A stretch of DNA of 64,000 bases from Caenorhabditis remanei (taxonomy: Eukaryota; Nematoda; Chromadorea; Rhabditida; Rhabditidae): NCBI RefSeq assembly GCF_010183535.1, contig NC_071331.1, positions 17,546,001 to 17,610,000 on the forward strand. The letters run 5' to 3'. Shown piece by piece: positions 24,001 through 33,565 of the stretch. The position numbers and the translations under genes were made by a program. The notes beneath the pieces were generated by a model. The model did not search any database. It was not told the origin of the DNA and saw only the letters and a list, made by a program, of their open reading frames with translations. The number at the start of each line of letters is the position of its first letter. Position 1 is the stretch's first letter.

Positions 24001-26150
24001 ATAGTTCTATAGAAAGTTCTGTACGTAGAAAGGAGAAGAATAAGGAATTCAAAGAAAGTCTTTTTGAGGGAAAAAGGTCTCAAAGTTCTTTTCGAATCTC
24101 AGAGATTTCTGTTTGGGTGCAAAGTATGGACCCTCTTCTTTTCGAAGAGTGTTTCTGACAGCAGACACTACTTGTTTTGTTTTTCAAAAAGTTTTTGTTT
24201 TGTTTCAAAAAAATTGAAACAATGGCAGAAATGGGTCTGGTTGTTGGTTGGTCATATTCAGAAAAATGGAGATACTTTCATATACTTTATGGTATCAGAT
24301 AATTATGGAATCGGAAAATTTCGAAACCGAGAATAAGGTATTGCCAAAAATGTGTCTTCAAAATGAATCCAGCTGAAATTGTGCGGTTTCAGAATGTTAC
24401 GGAGCCTTTCTCATCCAGAGAACCGAAAATTATTGAGAACTTTTTCCGCTGTTTCTTTACATTTCCAGATCTGGAACGCTGATAATTTTTTCCCGTGAAA
24501 ACAAAAATAAAAATAAATTGAAAACCAAGCGTTCGAGAAAATGAAAAGAAAATTCCATCCGTGGAAAAATTAATAGGCTTCTGAAATTGTTGAAACCTAA
24601 TTTCTGAATTAATTGAGAAATCTGGAACCGAAAATCGTGAGAAGACCGAGAATCAGAAAATCAAGAATGACATATCCCAAACAATTGGAACCAAAATTCT
24701 ATCTAATTATCAAAAAACTTTAAATTTTCTAAATCCGAAGTTCTCTCACTTCTACCCCAAATTTGGTCTTATCCTGACTAATAATGCTAACAATATATAA
24801 TTCTAGGTGAATGAATATTGACTAGTCACCGGAAACTTCCAGGAGAAAGCAATGCTTTTCGACGTTCATACAGCCAAAACTAAAGAAGAAAAATAAGTTT
24901 TTTCTTCTTGTGTATAGACTCTCGTAATGACTGAACAAGAGACGGAAAAACAAAGAATTCGAAAGGTGTCGTCTCTCGGACGGAAAGAGACAAAGAAAGT
25001 ATTCTGAAGAGGTGTGATACTGTGCAAATATCTAATGACAGGCATCCTTTCGATGAGTGGCACATTTCCTGTCTTCTCTTCTCGTCTACTCCTTTTTTGT
25101 ACAAATATATAGAGAAGATGGTCCGAAAAGGGAAAATAATGCACTTGAGTCAGTCAGTGTTCCTTGCAAAAAGAAGAGCGAGCAAAGGGAAGAAGGACGT
25201 GAAAAAGAAGAAAAATAAATTAGAAATTTAGTCTTGAGATGTCGAAAAACCACCAGACGAGTGCAAGATAAATGAATGAAGATCTTTCACTGGACGAGGA
25301 TACGAGACGCTTTTTTGAATGGACTCTGGTTTGGCTTATGGTTGGTCGAGATTGAGAAGTTGTGGATATTTGGAGAGCGATAGAACCTCTGGCGTGCCTT
25401 TGGCGTTATTTTTCATAAAGGGTTGAGTGCTACGGGCCAAATTGAATTGTACTAACTAGTCAGAATTTCACGATTTCCAACTGTCTCAGGTTTTGAAATC
25501 TTTATTTCGAAATCTCCCAGCACCGATATAAATCTTGAACCAAAGTTTTTGCGCTCATTTTGGGTTTCTTTTTCACCGTAATCTGACAGCAACAGCACAA
25601 TAACCCGACAGTATTGAAATCGGAATATAACGTCATAGTTTTAACAGTTTTCTCATTTCATTGAAAAGGAATTACAGTTGTTATTTTCCGACACTTTGTA
25701 TGAATCTCTCACGTTTCGAGCATCTCTTATAGATAAGAAAACTGTCATGGCGTTTTATTAGAATGCCTGTATCAACCTTCATTTTAAACATATTCGAAAC
25801 TGAAATTCTTTTCTAGCACTGTGTAAAATTAAATTGATTCAATAGAAACACAAGCCCGTGAACCTAATAAGTTCAGCTTGTTTTTTTTTTCTCTACATCT
25901 CTGAAATTTATTTTTACACAGTATTTAAGCGTTTGTCAATAACAAAAACGTTTTCCCACTTGAGAAATCCAAGAAATATTCATTTTGACCACTTCTCGAG
26001 CACTCTTTATTGTTCTTTTCTAATGAATTATCATGCAAAGTGTTTCTACACCCTGAAAAACACACATACAAATCCACAAACAGCGCCCATACGCGTTGAT
26101 ATATAAGAATCATTTATTTATTTTAAATGCGATTAAAGAATCGTAAAAAA
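21063..26150. other. Gene-poor region upstream of the secreted-protein gene
   Basis: No gene is supported. The stretch is marked by CT/GA-rich tracts (a CT repeat near 21287-21305; purine runs near 21377-21415, 22374-22391 and 23025-23065), which produce many spurious Lys/Arg/Glu-rich or Ser/Phe-rich ORFs. It should contain the promoter of the gene starting at 21062. I see no RNA gene. Some of it may be intron or regulatory DNA of genes whose exons I cannot recognise. Confidence 0.4.
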
Positions 26151-26505
26151 AAATCAAATCAAATACAACCGAGTGTAGTTCCGAATAATTGGGATAAATG
26201 TGGTATCATGACAATGGAATGCTGGTAATGTGGTAGTGAGACTTGTACAAGTGAGGTTTATGATTCCTACTTGTAAAACAGTGACAGGAGGGATGGACCG
26301 GGATAGTGAACCAATCAGAAGCAACATATGAGTCCTATTTGTAAATTGTTGCAAAACAACGATTGGTGAAAAAATGCTTCCTAATTCTAGTTTCGTACTT
26401 CGTCCAGATGAACTTCGCTCTGCTTCGGGTCTTATTGTTTGTGACGAGTTGAAAGAATTCGGTTGTATTCATTTAAACTTTCCCGACCAGCATTTTAGAG
26501 ACAAA

Positions 26506-26650
26506 TTAATGGTCTATCACAGTTCTTCGCGCTTCCAGGGAAGAGAGACCAAAAATTTCGTTGCGTTGTGAGTTTTGAACCGACTCAATGGATCTTATGT
26601 CATTTTTATTCAACGGGCTGGCTACTACTGTACCATACTCTAGAATGCGG
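26506..26650 (-). mobile_element. Inverted fragment of a non-LTR retrotransposon (RT C-terminal region)
   Basis: The - strand frame reads RILEYGTVVASPLNKNDI, then RSIESVQ and LSSLEARRTV. This matches the conserved stretch after the polymerase fingers in CR1/Jockey-type LINE reverse transcriptases (usually ILEYGS, WSP, DI, IE.VQ, then SLE.RR). It lies in opposite orientation to the RT fragment starting at 26690, so the element has been broken and partly inverted. No start, end or intact ORF remains. Confidence 0.75.
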
Positions 26651-26689
26651 AACTTTTCATATAATAAAATAAGTAGTCTGGGGTTGTCG

Positions 26690-26985
26690 TAAGCAATTTG
26701 CGGATGATCTGAAACTGTATGCGATTCTCCCAAAAGACACTGTCGCGAGCCCTCTCTCTGCAGCCATTGAGTCAATCATTAAATGGTCAAAGGATATAGG
26801 TTAGCTCTTAATAAAGAAAAAATTTTCGATTACAGCTAGTTTCGAAAATAATTCATAGATGGATCATTAGTGCGACAAGAGGAGACTGTAAGAGATTTGG
26901 GTTTTATGCTCTGCCCAAAACTAGATCTCCCGAAATCATATCGGAGATGCGCAGAATGTGTTAATCGACTATACGCAACATATGT
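26690..26985 (+). mobile_element. Degenerate LINE reverse-transcriptase fragment
   Basis: The + strand reads QFADDLKLY, the RT catalytic box (the two Asp bind metal), followed by AAIESIIKWSKDIG. After a one-base frameshift at about 26800 comes LALNKEKI, then GSLVRQEETVRDLGFMLC and a basic KSYRRCAECVNRL segment. This order is that of CR1/Jockey-type LINE RT domains. The frameshift and missing flanks make it a pseudogene remnant. The downstream RT portion is at 26506-26650, inverted. Confidence 0.8.
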
Positions 26986-26994
26986 ACCTAGGTT

Positions 26995-27069
26995 TCCACG
27001 GCCTCTAGCGGAGGCCCTCTCAACGCACTGCGCACAGTACTTTGAGAGGGCCTCTGCAGGATGCCGTGC
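26995..27069. repeat. Short fold-back (palindromic) element
   Basis: Two arms of about 27 bases face each other. The left runs CACGGC to GAGGCCCTCTCAA and the right TTGAGAGGGCCTC to GCCGTG, around a 16-18 base loop with CGCACTGCGCAC. Thirteen inner bases pair perfectly and the outer six also pair, with a mismatched middle. It sits directly after the LINE fragment, so may have inserted into it. No gene product is expected. Confidence 0.8.
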
Positions 27070-27423
27070 GTTTCTCTCATCTTGCCATTTCTCTTTATTG
27101 ATTTTTCTTTTTTTTTGAATCACATGTTTTTCAAAGTTTTGGCAAATTATTCTTCTGATTTCTTTCGAGTCTCGGGAGATGGGTTACTACATATTAAAAG
27201 ATCAGTCAAAACGGATCTGCTGGCTTGAGCGAGACATTGTCTCTTAAGTTCTTCCAGCTTCCGCTTTCATTGTCTAGTCAGTTATTCTCAACCGTTCGTG
27301 CTATATAACTTCTTCGCAAAACCCAGCGATGTCTTTGATCAATTTGTTTCCAACCTTCCAGTAGCATTTCGTTTGCCCGTTTGACTCCTTTCGCATTGCT
27401 AACAAATGTTCGATCGACCTCCC
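27070..27423. other. Upstream flank of the F-box gene
   Basis: No coding exon is supported. The stretch lies between repeat remnants and the F-box start at 27424. A CCAACCTTCCAG at 27350-27361 is a plausible trans-splice acceptor 62 bases before the start codon. Confidence 0.4.
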
Positions 27424-29065
27424 ATGGAAGTAAACGAAACGGGAAATGGCCTATCTCCTATAATTACAACTCCTCCACTCCCTCTCTTGAAATTGCCCCA
27501 GTTAGTATTGAGAAATGTGGCTGATTTCTGGAATCCATTCGAATTGTAAGTATCTGAGAAAACCGAGAGCTAGGTGCAATAAAAGCACATCTAGTAATGT
27601 ATTTAGTGAACTTTTAAGAGTCTCAAAAACCACCAAAACTTTTCTGAAAAGGCAGTTAAAAAATATAACAGCATGCCGTTATAATACAGTTTTTATGGTG
27701 ATAGACTTTTGAGCGGTGCTCTATTTGGTCGCTACTATATAGCATGAGAAGTAGCAAAACACTTTTAATCTAATTATTTCTAGATACACCTTCTTTCTCA
27801 TTTCAAGACGGACGTCCCTAATCGCAAAGTCACTGAAGAAAAGAAAAAAGTATCAATTGCGGCTGACTTTTAATCAATTCGAAACTTGCGTCACAGTGTT
27901 CATCGCGTTTAACTGGAATTTCTTCACATCACACCATCAATCGACAACAGGAGATTTTTACCAAGTCATATCTAGCGAGTTTAGAACTGCCTGTTTTCAT
28001 ATGGTATTTCCCGAACTTAGTGTTCTAAATTTGTTGGGGAACCTCATGAATCTTTTTGAAGTTCCACTGCATTCGTGTGTTACAGATAATGGAAAAGTGA
28101 ACCACACTCTTTTGATTCATTGGCTGAATGATCTACCTCATGACAAAATTGAGAAGATCTCATTCTCATGTGAGAACGCAAAGGAGTTCGATTATATTCT
28201 GAAAACTAACAAAAAAGAATGGGGGGAACTGGAGTTGTTCAGTTACAACAGGAATAATGCGGACTCGGAAGAATCATATAACATTTCAAATCAATTTAGT
28301 ACAGTGTTATGTGAGAAAGCAACGATTAGATGTCTGCCATTGAGTAGATCAAGCATTATCAATGTACTGAATGTTGTCGAGTTGTATATCAAAGAGAGCC
28401 AACTATCTAACCAATATTTGAAGCAGTTTCTGAGAAATTGGGCTGCTGGAAAATCGAATTCGAGATTGAATCAAGCTTTTTTTGCGATCAATGAGCCGGT
28501 GCAATTGAAGACTATTCTGGAAGGATTTCCATTTGTTAAAAAAGATCCGAGAACCACTAAAAGATACATTGAGTAAGTTAATTAGGTTTTGTTTTTTTTT
28601 GTTGTGATTTTCTGTGACGTATAGTTAGCCGCTTTTTCAAGCTTTTGAAAGATTGGCTTTATTCATGATTCAATTTGAATGAAAAATAACATCAAGTTTG
28701 TTTTCAAACTGCAAAAATAGGCAAGCGCAAATAAATTTTGAAGACCAACAAACTATAATTTTAGAACCGATGCATACGGAGAAAAACTATCTTTCTGGAT
28801 CTTCGGTGGTTATGATATTCAACTTCATGACGGGAGAACGGCAACACTACAATGGCATAAATTTCAAAGAAAGTTTGAAGATTCAACGATTCCATTAAGA
28901 TGGATTCAGAAATATGAAGATGTGAATGAACTCGAAAATAATATTGATCGAGATGCTCATGAAAATATGTTTCGGGAACCTGAAAACGAACTCAATTCTG
29001 ATCAACTTCCTGATTTGTCATTTAATTATGTCAATTTATTTTCCATTTGTGTATGGCGATTATAA
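27424..29065 (+). CDS. F-box protein with FBA_2 domain (fbxb-type)
   Basis: Three exons, 27424-27545, 27784-28572 and 28765-29065, give 403 residues. The N-terminus has an F-box: PLPLLKLPQLVLRNVADFWN, continuing across the splice into PFELYTFFLISRRTSLIAKS. After a linker, the C-terminal half has the FBA_2 pattern of nematode F-box proteins: an acid- and Leu-rich repeat-like region, YLKQFLRNWAAGKSNSRLNQ (the usual LK.W..G..P.L block), then YDIQLHDGRTATLQWHKF. Such proteins are substrate receptors of SCF ubiquitin ligases. This family is expanded and fast-evolving in Caenorhabditis, and members are often species-specific, so I give no symbol. It sits in the only repeat-rich pocket of the window, next to LINE debris. 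The extra acidic tail (ENELNSDQLPDLSFN) is not typical. Confidence 0.85.
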
Positions 29066-30100
29066 ATTTGGTTAACTGTGTATTAAGAGACGTTGTCTGT
29101 AAGGCGAGGATCCCTCTTGGCACAGTTGTAGAAAGTTGTTTCAATCCAAACTCTTTTCACCGCATATGTGCCTCTATGGTAGGGATTCACAAAAAACATG
29201 TCACCAGTCCCCTATGACGTCATCATAGGAAAATATACCCAATAATTCACTTTTCATACAAAAATTCATTAAAAATTCCAATTTTCTATATAAAACCTGG
29301 GAACTTTTGGTACATGTTGGGAATGTTTTTGGCTACCTACACACAAATTTCCAGCCTTCCAGACACTCCAGAAACCGTTCAAATAAATCTAATTTTCATG
29401 TTTTTTCAACTTTTATCAAAAAATCCCTCTAAAAGTCCTGAAATTTTAAATCGTATTCGTATTCTCTGAAAAAAGTTCCATAAGGTCCAATTAAAACCAT
29501 CTAAAAATCAGTGGACCATTTTGAGATATTTCGATTTTTTCAAAAATCACATGAGGGTCACCCCTTTATGAAATTTTTTTTGACAAAAAATTCCAAAAAA
29601 ACAAATTAGTTCCGAAAATGATTCATAATTAATATTAGATTGAAAATCTCAGAATCTCGAAGAATGTTAGAAAACGGTCAGAAAAGTTTCGAAGTCACGA
29701 TATTGAATGATTTTTTTTGAATATAAACACCAGAATAAGCATATAAACACCAGAAACCTTCAATTGTTATCAAATCAAATGTCATTTATAAATTTTCAGA
29801 TATTCCTACAATTGACGAATTGAGTTTTTCTTTGAATCTCTGAAAAACAAGTAACATATTTTCCTCCAATGAACAACAAAACTCGCTTCACAAAACTCAC
29901 TTGAAAAAAAATTCAAGAAGTGGCCAAAATAGAGCACTTTCTTTTGTTCTTCTCGCATGATTTATTATACGAATTATTCATATTTTCTCCTTTTAATCAT
30001 TTATTTATTCTCCAAATACACAATAATTTTTTGAGATTGTTCCTGAGAGATTCTGGGGGTATGCGGCGAATTTATGGCTAAACGAATGAACTACATGTTC
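29066..30100. other. AT-rich intergenic DNA between convergent genes
   Basis: About 1 kb with no coding potential. It contains the near-palindrome CCTATGACGTCATCATAGG at 29210-29228 (a TGACGTCA core, matching a CRE/ATF site). It is rich in AAAATTC/GAAATTT words typical of old Caenorhabditis repeats. AATAAA signals for the ground-like gene lie near 30000-30010 on the - strand. Confidence 0.45.
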
Positions 30101-30603
30101 TTAGAAGACGAATGAAGAACAAGTGATTCCAGCAGAGTTGGTGACGGAGCAGAAGTCAGAATCCGACGAAGCGAGGTAGTCGAAGTGTTGTTTGGAGCAG
30201 ATCACGACGTACTCACGGTTCATCTCAGCCTTCAGAAGAGCGACGACGGTTTCACGGGACTCTTTCTCGTCCTCGGTCATTCCCTGGAAGATTTTCAATT
30301 AGAAAAAGAAATCAAATCGAATCCAAATTACCTTCTTGATGATATCTCTAACTTCAACACTGTTGCACAACACATCTCCACTCGACGCCTTCAATTCCAT
30401 TGATCTCTTTGATCTCGCCTTGTATGGTCCAGATGAATAAGGTGGTGGTCCATAGGATCCAGCATACGATGGTCCAGAAGCATACGATGGTGGAGGTGGT
30501 GGTGGTGGAGCTTCATATCCACCTCCCCCGCATGGTGGTGGTGGTGGAGGTGGTTGACAACAACACTGTTGTGGTCTCTGTGGTGCCAAACCTAATCCGA
30601 GTC
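30101..30603 (-). CDS. grl-15: Ground-like (GRL) domain secreted protein; 5' end unresolved
   Basis: Two coding exons are clear, 30603-30332 and 30283-30101. The first encodes LGLGLAPQRPQQ, a short Cys cluster (CCCQ), proline stretches and a Gly/Tyr/Ser-rich linker ending at a basic site (KARSKRS), then the start of the ground-like domain (LCNSVEVRDIIKK). The second completes it (MNREYVVICSKQHFDYLA, DFCSVTNSAGITCSSFVF). Ground-like proteins are hedgehog-related nematode secreted proteins made in epidermis and other ectoderm. The first exon must end in phase 1 and supply a signal peptide. A good donor occurs at 30661-30660, but its reading frame has no ATG after an in-frame stop, so the start is missing here. 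The symbol is by synteny with the cyclin B gene next to it. Confidence 0.8.
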
Positions 30604-30716
30604 CTTCGAGAAGAAAAAAATTCTAGTTTCCGCTGGTCACTTATGTAGTGGTTCTTACCCGAATCAGAGATTATCACCAATGAAGAGACGCCGACGTACA
30701 CGGCTTCATTGTTACA

Positions 30717-30998
30717 CTATTCGTTGAAATTTGCCGAGAAGTGACCGCCCGTGCTGTAACAAACCCATGATGAGTAATTGCCCGAAAAGCCACTTGACCC
30801 CTGTTCGAAGTCTGAAATTCAAGGTTAAACGGGGCGGGCACTTCGGTTAGCTGCTATTTTTCAAATGCGTCTGTTGATGATGACCAGTTTGTATTACTCA
30901 CAATTGGTGTTGACGTCTTCAGCAGTTGGAATGCAGAAGTTGATAGAAGCGGTCTCGACGGTTTTCGTATTTGGTACAGAATTTATGAGAATTTCCAT
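30717..30998 (-). CDS. Candidate small two-exon gene, 63 residues, unrecognised
   Basis: An ATG at 30998 opens a frame that runs to a GT donor after 30902, joins an acceptor before 30811 and stops at 30717. The first exon (TKTVETASINFCIPTAEDVN) uses strongly preferred worm codons (GTC, GAG, ACC, ATC, AAC, TTC), which argues for real coding. The second reads FEQGSSGFSGNYSSWVCYS and ends SANFNE. No signal peptide is seen, so an upstream exon may be missing. It lies 114 bases before the first mapped exon of the ground-like gene on the same strand and could be related to its missing 5' end, but the frames do not join directly. Confidence 0.35.
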
Positions 30999-31428
30999 TT
31001 AACAAGTTAATAGGCCACAGATTTCATCAGGAGTTTTTTAGGTCCTTCTAGTTAAGCAACATAGAAAAGACAATGAGTGATACAGTGTCGATTTGATAAT
31101 TAAATATGAGATCGTTACAAAAGAAGGCGCGAAGAATGTTATAGAAATTTTTAGAGAAATCGGAATTTCGATGTTGTGTGGAAGATAAAATGAATGAATG
31201 AAGTGGTGTTTAGTCGCTCAACGATGTGTTCACCAATATACAAGCGAATTGCGGGTGTGACCAGAGGGACTTAGAGGCGACTGGAAACAATTAAAACATG
31301 GGTAAAAGAGCCGAGTATTGAGAGGTTTGAGGATGTTGATAATAGAGAGAAGAGGGAAAGCAATGGATGGAAAGAAGTAAACCAGAATTAGAAAGACGAG
31401 ACGGGTTTATTGAAAGTAAGCACAGTTC

Positions 31429-32693
31429 TCATTCCATGTCCGATTGTCTTCCCAGTGCCTCAATCTTATCCAAGACTGCGTCCGTCATGTGGGTCGAAGC
31501 GCTTCCGAGCTTGGTCGATTGGTACTTGTTCTGAAAAAGAAGACAATTCAAACTGAGTTATTGAATCGAATGCAAAATACCTTGATGGCAACAAGCTTCG
31601 GCTGCTTGAAGTTCTTGTACGCGACCTGGGCGAGAAGAGAAATGGCTTCAGTGACCTCTGCCTTGTTAGCCTCGAGTTGAGCACTGAAAAGATATAACTG
31701 ATTTGATGCTTTGAGATACCGAGAACACTTACATTACAGCTTCTTCTGCCTTCTTTGGGTCAATTCCCTCAACTGGGAAGACGTTGAGAGCAATGATCAT
31801 GGCGGCGATGGCGATGTGCGACTTTGGGACAGATGACATGACCGCGTCGAGAAGGGCGAGCTCTCCGATGCACTTGCTGATGTTGTAAGCATAAAAGAAG
31901 GCGGTCTGGTCAACTGGATTGGTCTCATCCTCCGAAAGGACTCGCGAGAGACAGCGAGCGAAAACAAGGGACGATGGGCATGAGAGATCGAAGTGAAGGG
32001 AGTTGAGAATGACTTGCTCCATGGACAGAATCTGCTTCTTGGTGAAGGCGTTCTCGGTGATGAACTCGTAGTCGTAGATATCCGGGAGATAAACTTCCTC
32101 GAACTTGGAGGCGACGAACCTAGAATCAAAAGTTATTATAACGTTGTCTTCAAATGAATAAGTCGCTTACATTGCCGAGATTCCGAGAAGCTGGAGGTCA
32201 GACTTGGAGATGGTCTTGGTCTCGAGCATGCGATCCAAGATGAAAATAGTGAGGTGAAGAGTCTCGGGGAGAAGATGGAAACGAATGTGAACTTGTACGA
32301 GCCAGTCGACGAGAATACGACGCATCTTGCTTGTTGGCTCACCACCATCCATAAATCCCTCCTTGAGAATAAACTTTTTCTCGTGGTGGACGAGATACTT
32401 GTATATATCCGGAGCCAACTCAAGCAACTTCGTCTCATTGTCCTGAATGTTGATTCGCTTCGTCTTGATTTGCAAAGATCCTTCACCGGCACCATGTTGA
32501 ATGTTGGCGGTTGGTTTGGTGACTTGCTTGCCTCCTTTGGCGTTGATCGGTTTGAGTGGCCCATTTCCTGGCTTTTGAGCCATCTGCAACTGATTTTTCA
32601 ATAAGAGATTTCCGTCAACGTTTTCTGTACCTTTATGTTGTCCTTTTCCACATTGTTGGAGGGCCTCCTTATATTGTTGCCGGCCCGCAACAT
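31429..32693 (-). CDS. cyb-1: G2/mitotic cyclin B
   Basis: Five exons, 32693-32631, 32589-32171, 32119-31733, 31683-31581 and 31530-31429, give 357 residues. It binds and activates CDK1 to drive mitotic and meiotic entry. The N-terminal cyclin box starts at about residue 105 with SKMRRILVDWLVQVHIRFHL, then ETLHLTIFILDRML, and SAMFVASKFEEVYLPDIYDY spans the exon 2/3 junction. The C-terminal cyclin fold carries EQVILNSLHFDLSCPSSLVF. I chose the ATG at 32693 rather than an internal Met at 32583 because exon 1 (MLRAGNN) follows a CTTGCAG acceptor, suggesting trans-splicing. AATAAA is at 31411-31406. No RxxL destruction box or KEN box is visible in the first 85 residues. It is transcribed away from ORC5 across 870 bases. 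Confidence 0.95.
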
Positions 32694-33565
32694 TTTGTTG
32701 AGTCCTTCGGCTGCAAGACTCAATTCGTTTTTAAAACTGAACGGCATTAACACGAGCTTTTTAGAAATGAAAGAGAAATACCTTGGTTAGTTGATTGGTA
32801 AGTAAGATGCATAGCGAAATAAACGAGTTCTGTTGGTAACTGTGCTATGGGGGGAGAGGAAATTTTGATACGATCTATCTAGAGCACGTAGAGGACTTAA
32901 TTTTCAAATAGAGTTCACGAGAAAATTATGCTTCTGATATTAATTTCGGGGAAGAATTAAAGATGTGTGTTAAGAAGAGGTGGCGAGAGAGAAATGTCGA
33001 TTCGAACGTTCCGCCGGCAAACAAATGTACACTAGAGCACGTTTCCCCCTCTCCCAGAAGCGCCTGTATCGATTGAATCGACCACCCGTTGGGAGGGTGA
33101 AACAGGGGTGAAACACTTCGTACGTATGGTGGGATCGCAGGGGCATGTTGCGCAAGAAGACAGGCGAGAGGAGAATAGGATAGATGAAGTAAAACTGATC
33201 GAAAATGAGATAAGATGCAAGTTTGATGAGAAAACTTCATTGGATAATCATGCATCAGGTTAAAAGGAGAGAAATGAGAAAAGGAACGAATGAAAAGAGT
33301 GTTCGAATGAGTTGAAACTCAAAAAATCAGAAGTTGGCGCTGAAAAATTCACTAATTGTTGATCATCAAAATTTTCTCGACGAGACCTTCGATTTCAAAG
33401 TTGGCGGTGTTTTACGATACTCCGTTATTCCGCAGAGCGCCTTGTTTATTCAATTCAATTTTTACCGCCAACTTAAAATAACAATTTTTGAATCTCTTTT
33501 TAAAACTTTGATGAATTTCTCAATGACAAGATTGTACTTAAATATTTAAACTAATTTTCAGCGAA
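32694..33565. promoter_or_regulatory. Shared divergent promoter of cyclin B and ORC5
   Basis: The 872 bases lie between the two start codons. They include CTTGCAG at about 32710 (trans-splice acceptor for cyclin B) and AATTTTCAG at 33553-33561 (acceptor for ORC5). The short ORFs inside are on both strands and not convincing. GTTGGCGGTGTTT-type words near 33399 resemble E2F sites (inference), which would fit two cell-cycle genes. Confidence 0.45.

Noticed and set aside
21287..25230. Many Lys/Arg-rich short ORFs
   Set aside because: All arise from GA/CT-rich simple sequence; none has splice context or a domain.
32254..32604. 116-codon ORF on + over cyclin B
   Set aside because: Antisense shadow of cyclin B exon 2.
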